The position numbers and the translations under genes are program-made. Shown one piece after another: positions 1 to 9,611 of a stretch of DNA of 64,000 nucleotides (position 1 is the stretch's first letter; the number at the start of each line of letters is the position of its first letter). The notes beneath the pieces were generated by a model. That model had not been told where the DNA came from. It was given only the letters and a program-made list of their open reading frames with translations, and did no database searches. The DNA is from Pontederia crassipes (Eukaryota; Streptophyta; Magnoliopsida; Commelinales; Pontederiaceae), in assembly GCA_030549335.1 (NCBI GenBank), contig CM060194.1, positions 57,750,547 to 57,814,546 of the forward strand. Direction: 5' to 3'.

Positions 1-481
1 CAATCCTTAAATTTTATAACTTTAATTACAGAGTTAACTTTTTATCCTCATTCAATTTTATCTAGTTTATTAAAAAAACAAATAAAATCCTAAAATATGG
101 TAAAGAGTTGAGCGTATAATTAAAAAAAATAGGCATTTGGGATTCTATGAAAGTAGTTTGAACGTTTAGAGTGTAAAGTGAAAATATGCATGAGGAGGAA
201 AGTAAATTATACATGAGTAGTTTGAACAGGATAACGCAAAAAGATGTTGGTTTACCGAGCTTGTCTAACCTCTCTAACTCCCAATTGTACTGAAATAATA
301 ACAAGAGATTGAATCACCAACTCTTGCTACAAGCACAATGTATGGCTAAATTACATTAATTACCATTTGAGTGACAAGTATCTATTCATTAGATATGTCC
401 AAGATAATCAAGTGACCAAAAAAAATGTTAGAACGAACTACATTTGATCAAATAATACAAAACAAAATAAGAAGCACTCAC
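1..481. other. AT-rich spacer, no gene seen
   Basis: Short open frames here have no recognisable protein similarity and AT-rich composition. The last five bases, CTCAC, form the left target-site duplication of the next element. Confidence 0.6.
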
Positions 482-818
482 TGTTGTAGGAGAAATAAGA
501 TAATATTTTAGTGGTTGTTGTTGTTATATTTATCTTTTTAGATTAGTTAGAATATATTAGTTAGTATTGTTATCTTTTAAATTAGTTTAGATTTGATTGT
601 AAAATGACTATAAATAGTCATGAGCTGTTTTGTTATTGTCAATTGAATTATTATCCAATTATTCATTAAACCTGTGTGTTTTTATTTCTCGAAGAATTCC
701 GAGCCTCGGTGGATTCCGAGATTATCAAGTTATTGATGATGCTTTGAACCATCATCCTCTTTCGAGATTCGTCCGGAAGTTATAATCTCCTCCACTTTGC
801 GTTCCCCCCGTTGCGCCA
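482..818 (+). repeat. Left LTR of the small Ty3/gypsy element
   Basis: Begins TGTTGTAGG and ends GCGCCA. It contains a TATA-like CTATAAATAG near 611-620 and shares most of its length with 2076-2362. Confidence 0.85.
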
Positions 819-2075
819 AGTGGTATTAGAGCCTTCGAGGAGATTTACATCTTCGTTTTGGTGCTCATTTTCTCATCGTCCATTTATTACTTTATTTTTT
901 CTTGTTTTAATTTTTCCTTATCATTCATAACTTATTCATCCTTTATTTTTTGTTTTCTCCATTTTGTTATCCCTAGTTCATTGCATCTTTATCATTCTTT
1001 TCCTTTTTCTCTAATGATTTATTAGTTTATATTTTTATTTTGTTTTGTTATTTTAATTAACAACATGAGGATAGAACCACCATTATTTAATGATTATTGT
1101 CATGTGATGAATTTTTACATTGGATTTATAAAGTTGATCACTTATTTGATTATTGAGATATTTCAGAATCTCAACAAGCCAAATTAGTGATCAATAAATT
1201 TTCAAATAGAGCTTTATCATGGTGGAAAGATAATAAACGCCTTCGAACTTATCATGAAAAACCACCTATTCGAACATGGCAAAAGTTGAAAAAATTATTC
1301 ATCTAACACTTTTTGCCTTTGTCATATCATTACCTTATTTTTCAACAGTCAAGCAATTCTCAACAAGATAAACAAAATTTAATGCAGAAAGTTCAAATTC
1401 ATTTGGAGAATATAAAAAATTCAATTGGAGAAGCTTCAACAACGATTGGATAATATAATCAATAAGTTCCTCAAACTCCATCATATTCTATGCAATCTTG
1501 TGAAGATCAAGTATCTTTGGAAATTATATCTGCTCCAATTGAAGAATTACAAAAACTACTCAAGATATTAAAATCTATCCAAATACTGAATAGTTTGTTA
1601 TTTTAGATTTTGTTGCAGAATTTATGCAATCTTGTGAAGATCAATTATTTTTTAAAGTTGTATTTTATCCAATCGAAGAAATACAAAAAAATATTTAAGA
1701 TATCAGAATCAATCTAAATAGTGAAGAGTTGATTATTTTAGATTTTTTTCTAAGACAAAAAAAGAAAATTTATTTAGGAGGCGGATGAAAAGTTAGAATT
1801 AAATTCATCAACTAACAAGAAAGATTTGCTTCAAATTCTTCAAGTTGATATGAGATGAATCAAAGTTTTTGTCAGCACCAAAGATTTTAAATTTATGCAA
1901 ATTCACGCCAAGTTTTGAGAACAATATATTTGGTACTGTTATACGATATACTTGGCTTAAGTGACTTATCTGATGAGTTGAGTAAGAAGATTAGACCGTT
2001 ACGAGATATCAAGCGTAAACCTCCAGATTTAATTTTTCAGAGTTTGAGGTCGAACTCTTTTGAAGAAAGAGATAC

Positions 2076-2362
2076 TGATGTAGGATAAATAAGATAATAT
2101 TTTAGTAGTTATTGTTATTATATATCTTTTTAAGTTAGTTAGAATTCATTAATTAGTATTATTATCTTTTAAATTAGTTTAGATTTGATTTTAAAATGTC
2201 TATAAATAGGCAAAAGCCCTTTTGATATTGACAGTTATTTCTCGATGGATTTCGAATCTCGATGGATTCCGAAGTTATTGACGGTGCTTTAAATCATCAA
2301 CCTCTTTCGAAATTCGTCCGGAAGTTGTAATCTCCACTTTGCGATCCCCTACTGCGACGTCA
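2076..2362 (+). repeat. Right LTR of the small Ty3/gypsy element
   Basis: Begins TGATGTAGG, is preceded by a purine-rich stretch (GAAGAAAGAGA, polypurine tract), and ends GACGTCA. The CTCAC target duplication follows directly. Confidence 0.85.
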
Positions 2363-2650
2363 CTCACTAAGTAACAAGTCACTCACTAAGTAACAACACT
2401 ATGCACTTCAAGTTGAATCGGAAGAAAAGACGTCAATTAATTTTTTTTCCCCTGCCATCGATGAAAGGCTTCAAGACCGCCAATATCAGAGACAATAACA
2501 CAAGAAAAGCAAAATATTGCAGCTCATGGCGTTCCAAAAAATGCTTCTTGCTCCATATGCCATTACGCCCACTTACAAGTACCCATACAATACATCTCAG
2601 AAGAGACGAGGCACACTCTTCTTAAGTACATCCTCGCTCTTAAAAACTTC

Positions 2651-3778
2651 TCAATTTTCATCAATGGCAGGGCCAAGACCGACTGACACAAGGCTCTCTG
2701 CATAGATCGCATAACCGTTGACATAACCAGCGTCGTCGTCGTCCACAGCTATCGTTCGCGACCTTCGGTTTCTCATGTCGTACTCGTAAAGGTACAAACC
2801 CGGCCGGCCAAACAGGATGCGTTCACCGGAGAGCATCACCGGCACCGGACACATAAAGTAATACCTAATTTCCTCGAATTCGAAAGAGTACCTCTTGCTC
2901 CATCTGTTATCGTGTCTGCTTAGAACCCATACCTCTTTGTGAGGAGTGTGCCAGGACATTACGATCAAGCACAAATACCCTTCGTGGTTGATCAAGAAGA
3001 AACGGCACCACTCGTCGTACTCAAGAAGATGAGGAATTTGGATTAATCGAAATGATTCATCCCTCAAATCGAAGGCCAGTAGCTGCCAGTGCTCTTGTTG
3101 AGGCGGATCGCTGAACCAATATACGACTCCATCGACGGTAGCGGTTTCGCGTACGTCGACCACCCAACAGTCTGGAAAGCAGCCGACAGTCCTCCAACGA
3201 CGATCGGACGACCCCAAAGTGAAAACCTCGCAGTTGACGGTGGTTGATGAGCTATAAAAGAGACGAACCACCTTGTACCTGTTCGACAAAGGGTCTAAGC
3301 CAAAGCCAGGACGGATTTCAGAAAGATGTGAGCGATGCAAGCACACGAGTTCCCTAGTGCAAGGATTGCAGACGAAAATGTTCATTTCTGAGAAGAGCAG
3401 GACTAAACCGTCGCAGTGATGGGGACTCAGGCGATGCCAACGCTCCACTTGGAGCAGTGGAGCGCGGTATTGGTGCTCTTCGTCGTAGCAAAACAAGGTG
3501 TCCGGTTTGTCGCGCTTGCTAGCTACGAGCAGAAGATGCGGATGCTTCTTCGATTGCTCGAGGTGCGCGGCGACGAAACGACGGTCGGAGATGAGTCGGA
3601 GCCACGACCTGCAGACGGACTTGAAGCGGAGGAGGGACTTCACGGGGAGGTGCGAGAGGATGTTGAAGACAACGTCCAGCGGGAGAAACGGGCTGCAGAC
3701 GATTTCGGGAGTCAGGCGAACATATCCTGTTCGACAGCATGCTCAAAAGAGAACTCACCCGTTGGTAGGCGAAGTCAT
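2651..3778 (-). CDS. F-box protein with F-box-associated domain (F-box 1)
   Basis: Predicted substrate adaptor of an SCF ubiquitin ligase; the substrate is unknown. Exons on the minus strand are 3778-3759 and 3692-2651, giving 353 residues. Exon 1 is 20 nt and encodes the MTSPTN start. The 66-nt intron (3693-3758) begins GTGAGT and ends CTGCAG, and removing it joins an ATG in frame to the F-box. Without splicing the F-box frame meets a TGA within the intron and has no ATG before the F-box. The F-box spans about residues 9-48 (PLDVVFNILSHLPVKSLL, then CRSWLRLI). The C-terminal part carries F-box-associated motifs: HHCDGLVLLF, FVCNPCTREL, NRYKVVRLF, VDGVVYWF, LLAFDLRDESFRLIQIP and KEVWVLS. The gene looks intact. 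Its close paralog at 22427-23708 has the same exon layout. Splicing is inferred, but strongly supported by this conservation. Confidence 0.88.
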
Positions 3779-3879
3779 GGTGGCTCGGCCGGAAGAGGCC
3801 GAGTGAAACTGTAAAAGCGAAGAACGCCGGAGCGCGGGGTTGCCGAGTTCAGGAGCTGCGGAGTGGGATTGGGAATGGC

Positions 3880-3890
3880 GAATTGTATAG
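3880..3890 (-). promoter_or_regulatory. Weak TATA-like site of F-box 1
   Basis: On the minus strand this reads CTATACAATT, about 105 bases upstream of the inferred ATG. It falls where the paralog at 22427-23708 has a perfect TATATAA. Position and alignment are the only support. Confidence 0.3.
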
Positions 3891-4099
3891 TGGTGGGAGG
3901 AGATTGAGATGAGAGAGTCGGAGGAGCAAGATCGAACGCATTTGATGACTTGAGATCCAACGCATTTGTTAGTGGAAATGTGGAATGCTAGAAAAAAACA
4001 AATACGAACAATAACTATATTTTTTAAAAAAAGACCAATGAACAGGTGGAAGCACTATCCTAATTTTTTTTATTGTTATTGGATTATAGGCTGTGCTTA

Positions 4100-4388
4100 G
4101 GGATTATTTGACTAAACCTATAAATCACTTATAAATTAATTTAAAAAAATCTCAGATAACTAAAAATTTGACTGATAAAAAGATATCAAATTTACTTATA
4201 AGTAAAAAAATAAGCGGGGAGATGAGTGCTTATTTTCTTTCTAAAACATAAGTCAGTTAGCACAACTAACTATTTGTTATCAATATAAGTAGTTTTATTT
4301 AAACGTATAACTACTTATTTTTAAAAATAAATTTCAATCAATAAAATACTTATAAATACTTTAACTTATCAGCTAACCAAACGAATCC
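4100..4388. mobile_element. Tourist-type (PIF/Harbinger) MITE
   Basis: A 289-bp AT-rich element whose ends are inverted repeats: GGGATTATTTGACTAA on the left, and GGATTCGTTTGGTTAG as the reverse complement of the right end. It is flanked by TTA on both sides (4097-4099 and 4389-4391), the 3-bp target duplication of this superfamily. It has no coding capacity. Confidence 0.7.
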
Positions 4389-4668
4389 TTAAACTTTAGA
4401 ATGCTTTTGGATGAGAGTTTTGGGTGGGAGATGACTTGCTTGTAAAAAATTGGTATTACTTTTTCAAAAAAATGACTGTTATTGATAATTAATTTTATGC
4501 TTTTTAAAAAGTTGCTTGTATTCTCCTGTTCCAAAAGCACCAAAGATTGTTGCCTAAGAAATTTCTCCTAAAGACAGTCAAAATCGGAAATCCTAATTTG
4601 ACAGTATTTTTTAATACGCTCACATGATAGTATAGAAAATTTTCACATACATTAAAAAACTTAATCTA

Positions 4669-5150
4669 TCTATATATTATTAAAATGAGGATAGTATTGA
4701 AAGAGAGAATGACATTTGGCATGGCCATACCTTGACAAATGTCTCAAAATTATTAATATGTTAAAGAATTTTCAGTTATAATTATAGTATATAATTTTTT
4801 TATGATTTTATTATTTATACAATTTTATAATAATTATATATACTTACAATTTATACCGCTTGTATATTTTGTGAGGAAAATTTCTACATTTATATCATTA
4901 TCATAATCTATAATCATATAACAATTATTAAAAATACTTTGAAAGAAGAATACTAAACTAATGTTATAATTATTTTTTATTCTTGTAATATTACTATTTG
5001 AAATTTACATTTTGAGTGTGCAGAAATATAATACATAATTTCTAATGGAAAATAAGTTTTTAATTTTATTTTTGGTAATGTTATTTTTAAAGATATATTT
5101 TATGCATCGGAGCATTTCTTCATATGGTTTTAATTAGTTTTGAGGTAAGC
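4669..5150 (+). repeat. AT-rich dispersed repeat, copy 1 (possibly Helitron-like)
   Basis: Starts near AATCTATCTATATATTATTA and ends near a small hairpin (ATGCATCGGAGCAT) followed by TTCTTCATATGG. The same order of landmarks (ATTTGGCAT, TTCAGTTA-AATTATAG, AATATAATACATAATTT, GTAAT--TATTTTTAAAGATA) recurs at 5255-6015. AT-rich start, no terminal inverted repeats and a 3' hairpin resemble non-autonomous Helitrons, but the canonical CTRR end is not convincing. Confidence 0.45.
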
Positions 5151-5254
5151 ATAAGAATTTTTAAAGAAAATAAATCTATCTTCTTATATTAAAACGAAAA
5201 TAGTAAGCATGGAGAAGTTGATACGACATTTAGTGTTTTTAAAAATATAATCTA

Positions 5255-6015
5255 TATCTATATTTATATATCATTAGAAGGAGGAGAGATATTTGGCATA
5301 ATCCTCTGTTGATAAGTGTTTCTAAATGGTAATCACATATTAAAAATTTCAGTTACAATTATAGAATATGATAATTATGTATATTTATTATGGATTTTTT
5401 ACGTTGGCCTCTTAAACTATGAACTTTTTTAGCATCTACCAACGACTTTCAAATTTTCCGCAAACCTCCCATGAACTATGTCTCTCTTCCCACTTAGGTT
5501 CATCCGTCACCATTTGTTAACTCTTTCGTTATTTTTCATTTCTTTTAATTCTAAAATTACCAAAATGCCCTCAGATCTTAAATAATACATAATAGTAAAT
5601 AGCCCCCCATCTCGTCGATGGGGCAACGTTCGTGCACTGACCAACTTTTTTTATTTATATTTACTATTATGTATTATTTTAACCTTCGAGTGTATTTTGG
5701 TCATTTCATGACGGATGGAGCTAAGTGGAAAAAATGGGATAGTTCAAGGGATGAGAGGTCTACGAAAAATTTGAAAGTCAATGGTAGACGCGGAAAAAGT
5801 TTATAGTTCATAAGAGGTTAGCGAAAAAAACCTTTTTATTATATACACAATTATGATAATCATTCTTTAATACTTTTCATATTATTATTTCAAAACTTAC
5901 TTTTTTATACATAAATATAATACATAATTTATAATGAAAAATAAATTATTTATTATTAGTAATATTATTTTAAAGATAACTTTGGTGCACGGCATGGGCG
6001 TTACTTCATTAGTTT
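5255..6015 (+). repeat. AT-rich dispersed repeat, copy 2, split by a fold-back MITE
   Basis: Homologous to 4669-5150 at both ends, with a 441-bp fold-back element inserted at 5392-5832. The right end carries GCACGGCATGGGC and TTACTTCATTAG, resembling the copy 1 end. The two copies lie in direct orientation about 100 bp apart, as expected from a tandem duplication or two insertions of the same family. Confidence 0.45.
5392..5832. mobile_element. Fold-back MITE (long inverted repeat)
   Basis: The left half (from GGATTTTTTACGTTGGCCTC) is nearly the reverse complement of the right half (reading inward GGTTTTTTTCGCTAACCTC). The arms are about 200 bp and meet near 5600-5670, where AATACATAATAGTAAAT pairs with its complement around a short GC-rich loop. 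Flanks TATTTATTAT and TTTTTATTAT may be a degenerate 9-10 bp target duplication, as in Mutator-type MITEs. No real gene lies in it. Confidence 0.6.
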
Positions 6016-6139
6016 TAATTCAGTTGATGTCGCTCTATATTTCGACTAGTGAAGATCCTCGTGCTTTGTGCGATTAAAAATAATAATATTTTTTTATAAT
6101 AAAATATTATCAAAATTAAGTTAAGTTTGAATTTATACT

Positions 6140-6290
6140 TACATACGGGGACGGAGTCGGGGCCTTTTGGGAGGGGCCCTGGCCCCTCCCAAATTTTTTT
6201 GATCTTTATATAATTATGTATAAAATTAGGTAAAATTTTTTAAATATGATAAAATATATAAAGTTACAACAAAAAAGTTACAGTTGAAGG
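6140..6290. repeat. Possible single end of a hAT-like element
   Basis: The stretch has a GC-rich head (GGGGACGGAGTCGGGGCC, then GGGAGGGGCCCTGGCCCC) running into poly-T and AT-rich sequence. This resembles ends of plant hAT elements. I found no partner end downstream, so it is a fragment at best. Confidence 0.3.
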
Positions 6291-6388
6291 CTATCTAGAA
6301 GGATATAATGTATTAAAAGAAAATCGTCTAAGAAATCGATCTTATGTATCCGAAGAAATTCATGTACTCTTTCGCTTGTCAACATAGA

Positions 6389-6760
6389 TCAATGGGAACA
6401 GGAAACATTTTGCTTACAAGAGTTCCAAGTTCTCAGGCGATGGAAAAGATATGAAATAAGGATCGAAGACATGTGCACGGAGAGCATACGCCCGCTTAGT
6501 GTCACAGCTCCCCGCGTTTTCATCAACGTCGCCGCCCAGCATGCCATAAGCCGCCTAGCATCCTCCGCAGTTGATTTCGTGTGCCCGCATGGCCGGACCT
6601 TCTGCAGACCCTGCAATAATGCTTGTACGCCAGCACCCTTCAGCTCTCATGACCTCTTTAGCCCGTTCAGTATACTGAAGATACCACCAGCGAGATAAAG
6701 GTAATTGAGAAGCCCATATTTGTTGGATAGGGTGGTCACGGAACAATGAGCAAGTTGTGA
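6389..6760 (-). other. GC-enriched island, possible gene fragment (unrecognised)
   Basis: A roughly 370-bp island of mixed composition in AT-rich DNA. On the minus strand two overlapping frames give helix-like peptide (for example GAGVQALLQGLQ followed by AEDARRLMACWAATL). This loosely resembles an armadillo-type repeat and suggests a host gene fragment whose frame has shifted. The plus strand also has an open frame of 75 codons. I cannot assign a family. Confidence 0.25.
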
Positions 6761-6789
6761 ATCAAGATGTGGATATTTCACATGAGAAG

Positions 6790-7349
6790 AAGCTTTGGAG
6801 GGGTGGCAATAAAAAAAGGATTTCATATAAATATATAAGGACACAAAGAAAATAGAAGGTGAGGAGAGGATTAGAACTTAGAAGGTGAAAAGATTTGAGG
6901 ATGAAGTTTAGGTTCAGCAAATTGCTACAGAGGGTTGAGGATGAAGGACGTTTCAATTCAAGTAATGAATGGGAATTCATGCAGGGGGTGAACAATAGAA
7001 AAAAAAAAGATAGAAAAACCGGTAAGTAGTGGATTCAGCCAAAAAAAGGGGATAAAAAGTAGAGAATAAGATTATAAGAGAAGGTATCAGTTTTATATAA
7101 ATATAAGAAGTTATACGTAATAGTAAGTTATTTTTTCTGTTACACTGAGATAATGGGTAGTGAGTAGTAGGCAATCAGTCAGTGAATTATAGTTATTTTT
7201 ATCGATTACAATGATATAGTGGATAGCAGTGTACTGTAATTCATGGAGAGAATTGAGGAGTAGATAAAAAAAATAATAAGTCATACTAAAAAAATTATGA
7301 AAATAGATAAATGGTAAAGGAGCTTTGAGGATGATCTCAATGCCTCAGG

Positions 7350-7393
<44 letters not shown>

Positions 7394-7429
7394 GAAGGAA
7401 AGTTAAACATCTGGTTTAGTTGCCAAAAA
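6790..7429. other. AT-rich spacer with (TA)n microsatellite
   Basis: No gene is seen. A TA dinucleotide run occupies about 7352-7390. The purine-rich stretch before it gives only short meaningless frames. Confidence 0.55.
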
Positions 7430-8633
7430 GGTGTTAAAATAACTGAGCAACAGCTAATAATAATAATAGTAATAAGGTCGGATCTGACATCGGAGGCCGC
7501 TGGGGGTCGGATCCGAACACCCACGGCCGGATCCGGCCGATAAGGGCTGGATCCGGCCGCCGCTGGGGTCGGATCCGGCCGCCAACGGCAAGATCAGGCC
7601 GCTGGGGGCTGGATCCGAATGTCCACAGCCAGATCCGGCCACTAGGGATTGGATCCGGCCGCCAGCGGCAAGATCCGGCCGCCTGACGGTCCGGGCCGGA
7701 GGGAGAGAGAGAGGCACTGGCGTGAGAGGGTCGCCAGCGGTCGACGACGACGTCCGGTCAGAGGCTCGCCGATTGAGAGAGGGAGAGGGAGCTCGCCAGG
7801 TGGGAGAGGGAGAGGGAGGGAGAGAGAGAGGGGAGAGGATGGAGGGGTGTATATATATAGGTGGAAAGTTGAGAAAGCGAGAAAACGAAAAAAGTAAATA
7901 TTAATTATTTTTAAAATTATCGACAGCTATGACCGTAAAAAGTTATTTAATTTTAAAGTAAAATATTATATTTAGTTATATATAATATTTATTTTTTATT
8001 TTACCGATGATTTGAACAATCGCTAATTATTACTGATGATCGAAACCGTCGGAAATTGTGACGGTTTGGACTGTCGCAAATTATATTAATAAAATACTTC
8101 TCATATTATATTATTATAAATTTACCGACGGTTACGATCGTCGGAAATTACAGCGGATTTTACGACAGATGAATATCCGTCGAAAATATCGACGTTCCTA
8201 ATCGTCAAAAAATAAAATAATAATATCATAATTTATTATTTTTATTTCCGACGGTCATAACCGTCAAAAAATTCGTCGAAAATTGCAACGGATGGATATC
8301 CATCGGAAATATCGACGTTCCTAATCGTCAAAATATAAAATAATAACATAACAAATTACATAATTTATATTTTCATTTTCGACGGTCATAACCGTCGAAA
8401 AATTCGTCGGAAATTACGACGGATGGATATCCATCAGAAATATCGACGTTCCTAAACGTCAAAAAATAAAATAATAATATAACAAATTACATAATCTATT
8501 ATTTTTATTTTCGACGATTGTAACTGTCAAAAATTCTGTCGGAAATAAAACCGTCGTAAAATTCATCGCAAATTGTGATGAATTTCTATCCGTCGAAAAT
8601 TGTCCATCGAAAAATGGTAATTTTCTTGTAGTG
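7430..8633. mobile_element. CACTA-like DNA transposon, right end only
   Basis: The right end, read inward on the minus strand, is CACTACAAGAAAATTACC, the classic terminus of plant CACTA (En/Spm) elements, ending at 8633. Inside it are subterminal repeats built on CGACGGTCATAACCGTCG; the landmark CGACGTTCCTAA recurs at about 8190, 8313 and 8444, so the unit is 123-131 bp. Further left, 7480-7690 holds many GGATCCGGCCG copies and 7690-7840 a GA-rich tract. No transposase and no matching left end were found, so the left limit is a guess from composition. Confidence 0.6.
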
Positions 8634-9611
8634 TATGCTTTTTTCTTTTGCAAGGATGCATGCATGGCTTTCTCTTTTATAGTTTTTACTTCTTATATTC
8701 ATAAGTAATTAGTCAAAAGAAATCTCTTGCCATTTTTCCATTTGGTTTTGGCACTTATAGGCCACTTATAACATGTTATATAAATTTTAATTTTAGTTAT
8801 ATCAAACTTTATAGGTGAAATGATATTTATTACAGCATATGTGGAAAGGATGGTAGAAGAGTTGACGACGAATAAATAGATAAAATATGCTGAGGTCTTC
8901 ATTGTGTAGCCTTAATCGCGTGATACATGCATGACCTGGTGCGGGATCACCCGTAGCAAACATAGTATGAAAGATGAGGGCAAGTTCCTAACATGGATGC
9001 ATATATAAAGTTAATTTCATGCTATGTGGTTTACACATATAAATAATTAAAATTTCCTGATATTGACTTTGGTGACCGTGGGTCTGATTACTATACTATT
9101 ATTTCAATGTATGCATGGTTGGATAAAAGGAAAAGATAAATATGGTTCAACCAAAAGTTCATTTCGTTAAATTAATTATTCAAAACATTTTTTTTCAAAG
9201 CAATATAATAATATTCACGGCCTATTCCTAGAATTTATAATTTTCATATTAATCTCATATCATATTATTTTCTTTGCAATTTATTTATAGAAAAATATAT
9301 CTTATGTGATTATTTTTTTAAGTTCATTCATTTGTGCCCTCTTAGAATTAATCAAAACTCGATTTAATATTAACTTCAAATTAATATCAGTTTAAAGATT
9401 TATTAATTGTTATGTAATTAAAATAACATAGACAAAATTTTGTACGAAAGTCAAGTACATGCAAATTATTTTCATATATTTTCAGTAAAAGGTGAGAATA
9501 CAAAAATAAAAGATGGAAGGAGGTAAACCGAGCAAATTAAAAGGATCAATAAAATACTGAGTGCTAGAAAGAAATCTCCCCCCAAACAACTTGATGAATT
9601 CATAGAGGCTG
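8634..9611. other. AT-rich spacer, no gene seen
   Basis: Only short, unconvincing open frames are present. The last bases, GAGGC, directly precede the next LTR element. Confidence 0.6.

Larger units (their letters stand above)
482..2362 (+). mobile_element. Small Gag-only Ty3/gypsy LTR element (fossil)
   Basis: Two related direct repeats (482-818 and 2076-2362) start with TG and end with CA, and the whole is flanked by the 5-bp duplication CTCAC (477-481 and 2363-2367). A primer-binding site like the initiator tRNA-Met type (TGGTATTAGAGCC) lies at 821-833, right after the left repeat. The roughly 1.25 kb interior has a Gag-like stretch near 1100-1330 with the hallmark ALSWWKD followed by a TW-K--KKLF pattern, as in Ty3/gypsy Gag. 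No protease, reverse transcriptase or integrase is recognisable, so this is a non-autonomous, TR-GAG-like element. It is broken, with several breaks. The two LTRs differ by roughly an eighth of positions by eye plus indels, so it is not recent. Confidence 0.85.

Noticed and set aside
3416-3814. 132-codon plus-strand frame opposite F-box 1
   Set aside because: It is the antisense shadow of a GC-rich F-box exon and has no family motifs.
7352-7390. Possible element boundary at the TA run
   Set aside because: It is a simple microsatellite and no inverted repeat or target duplication was found beside it.
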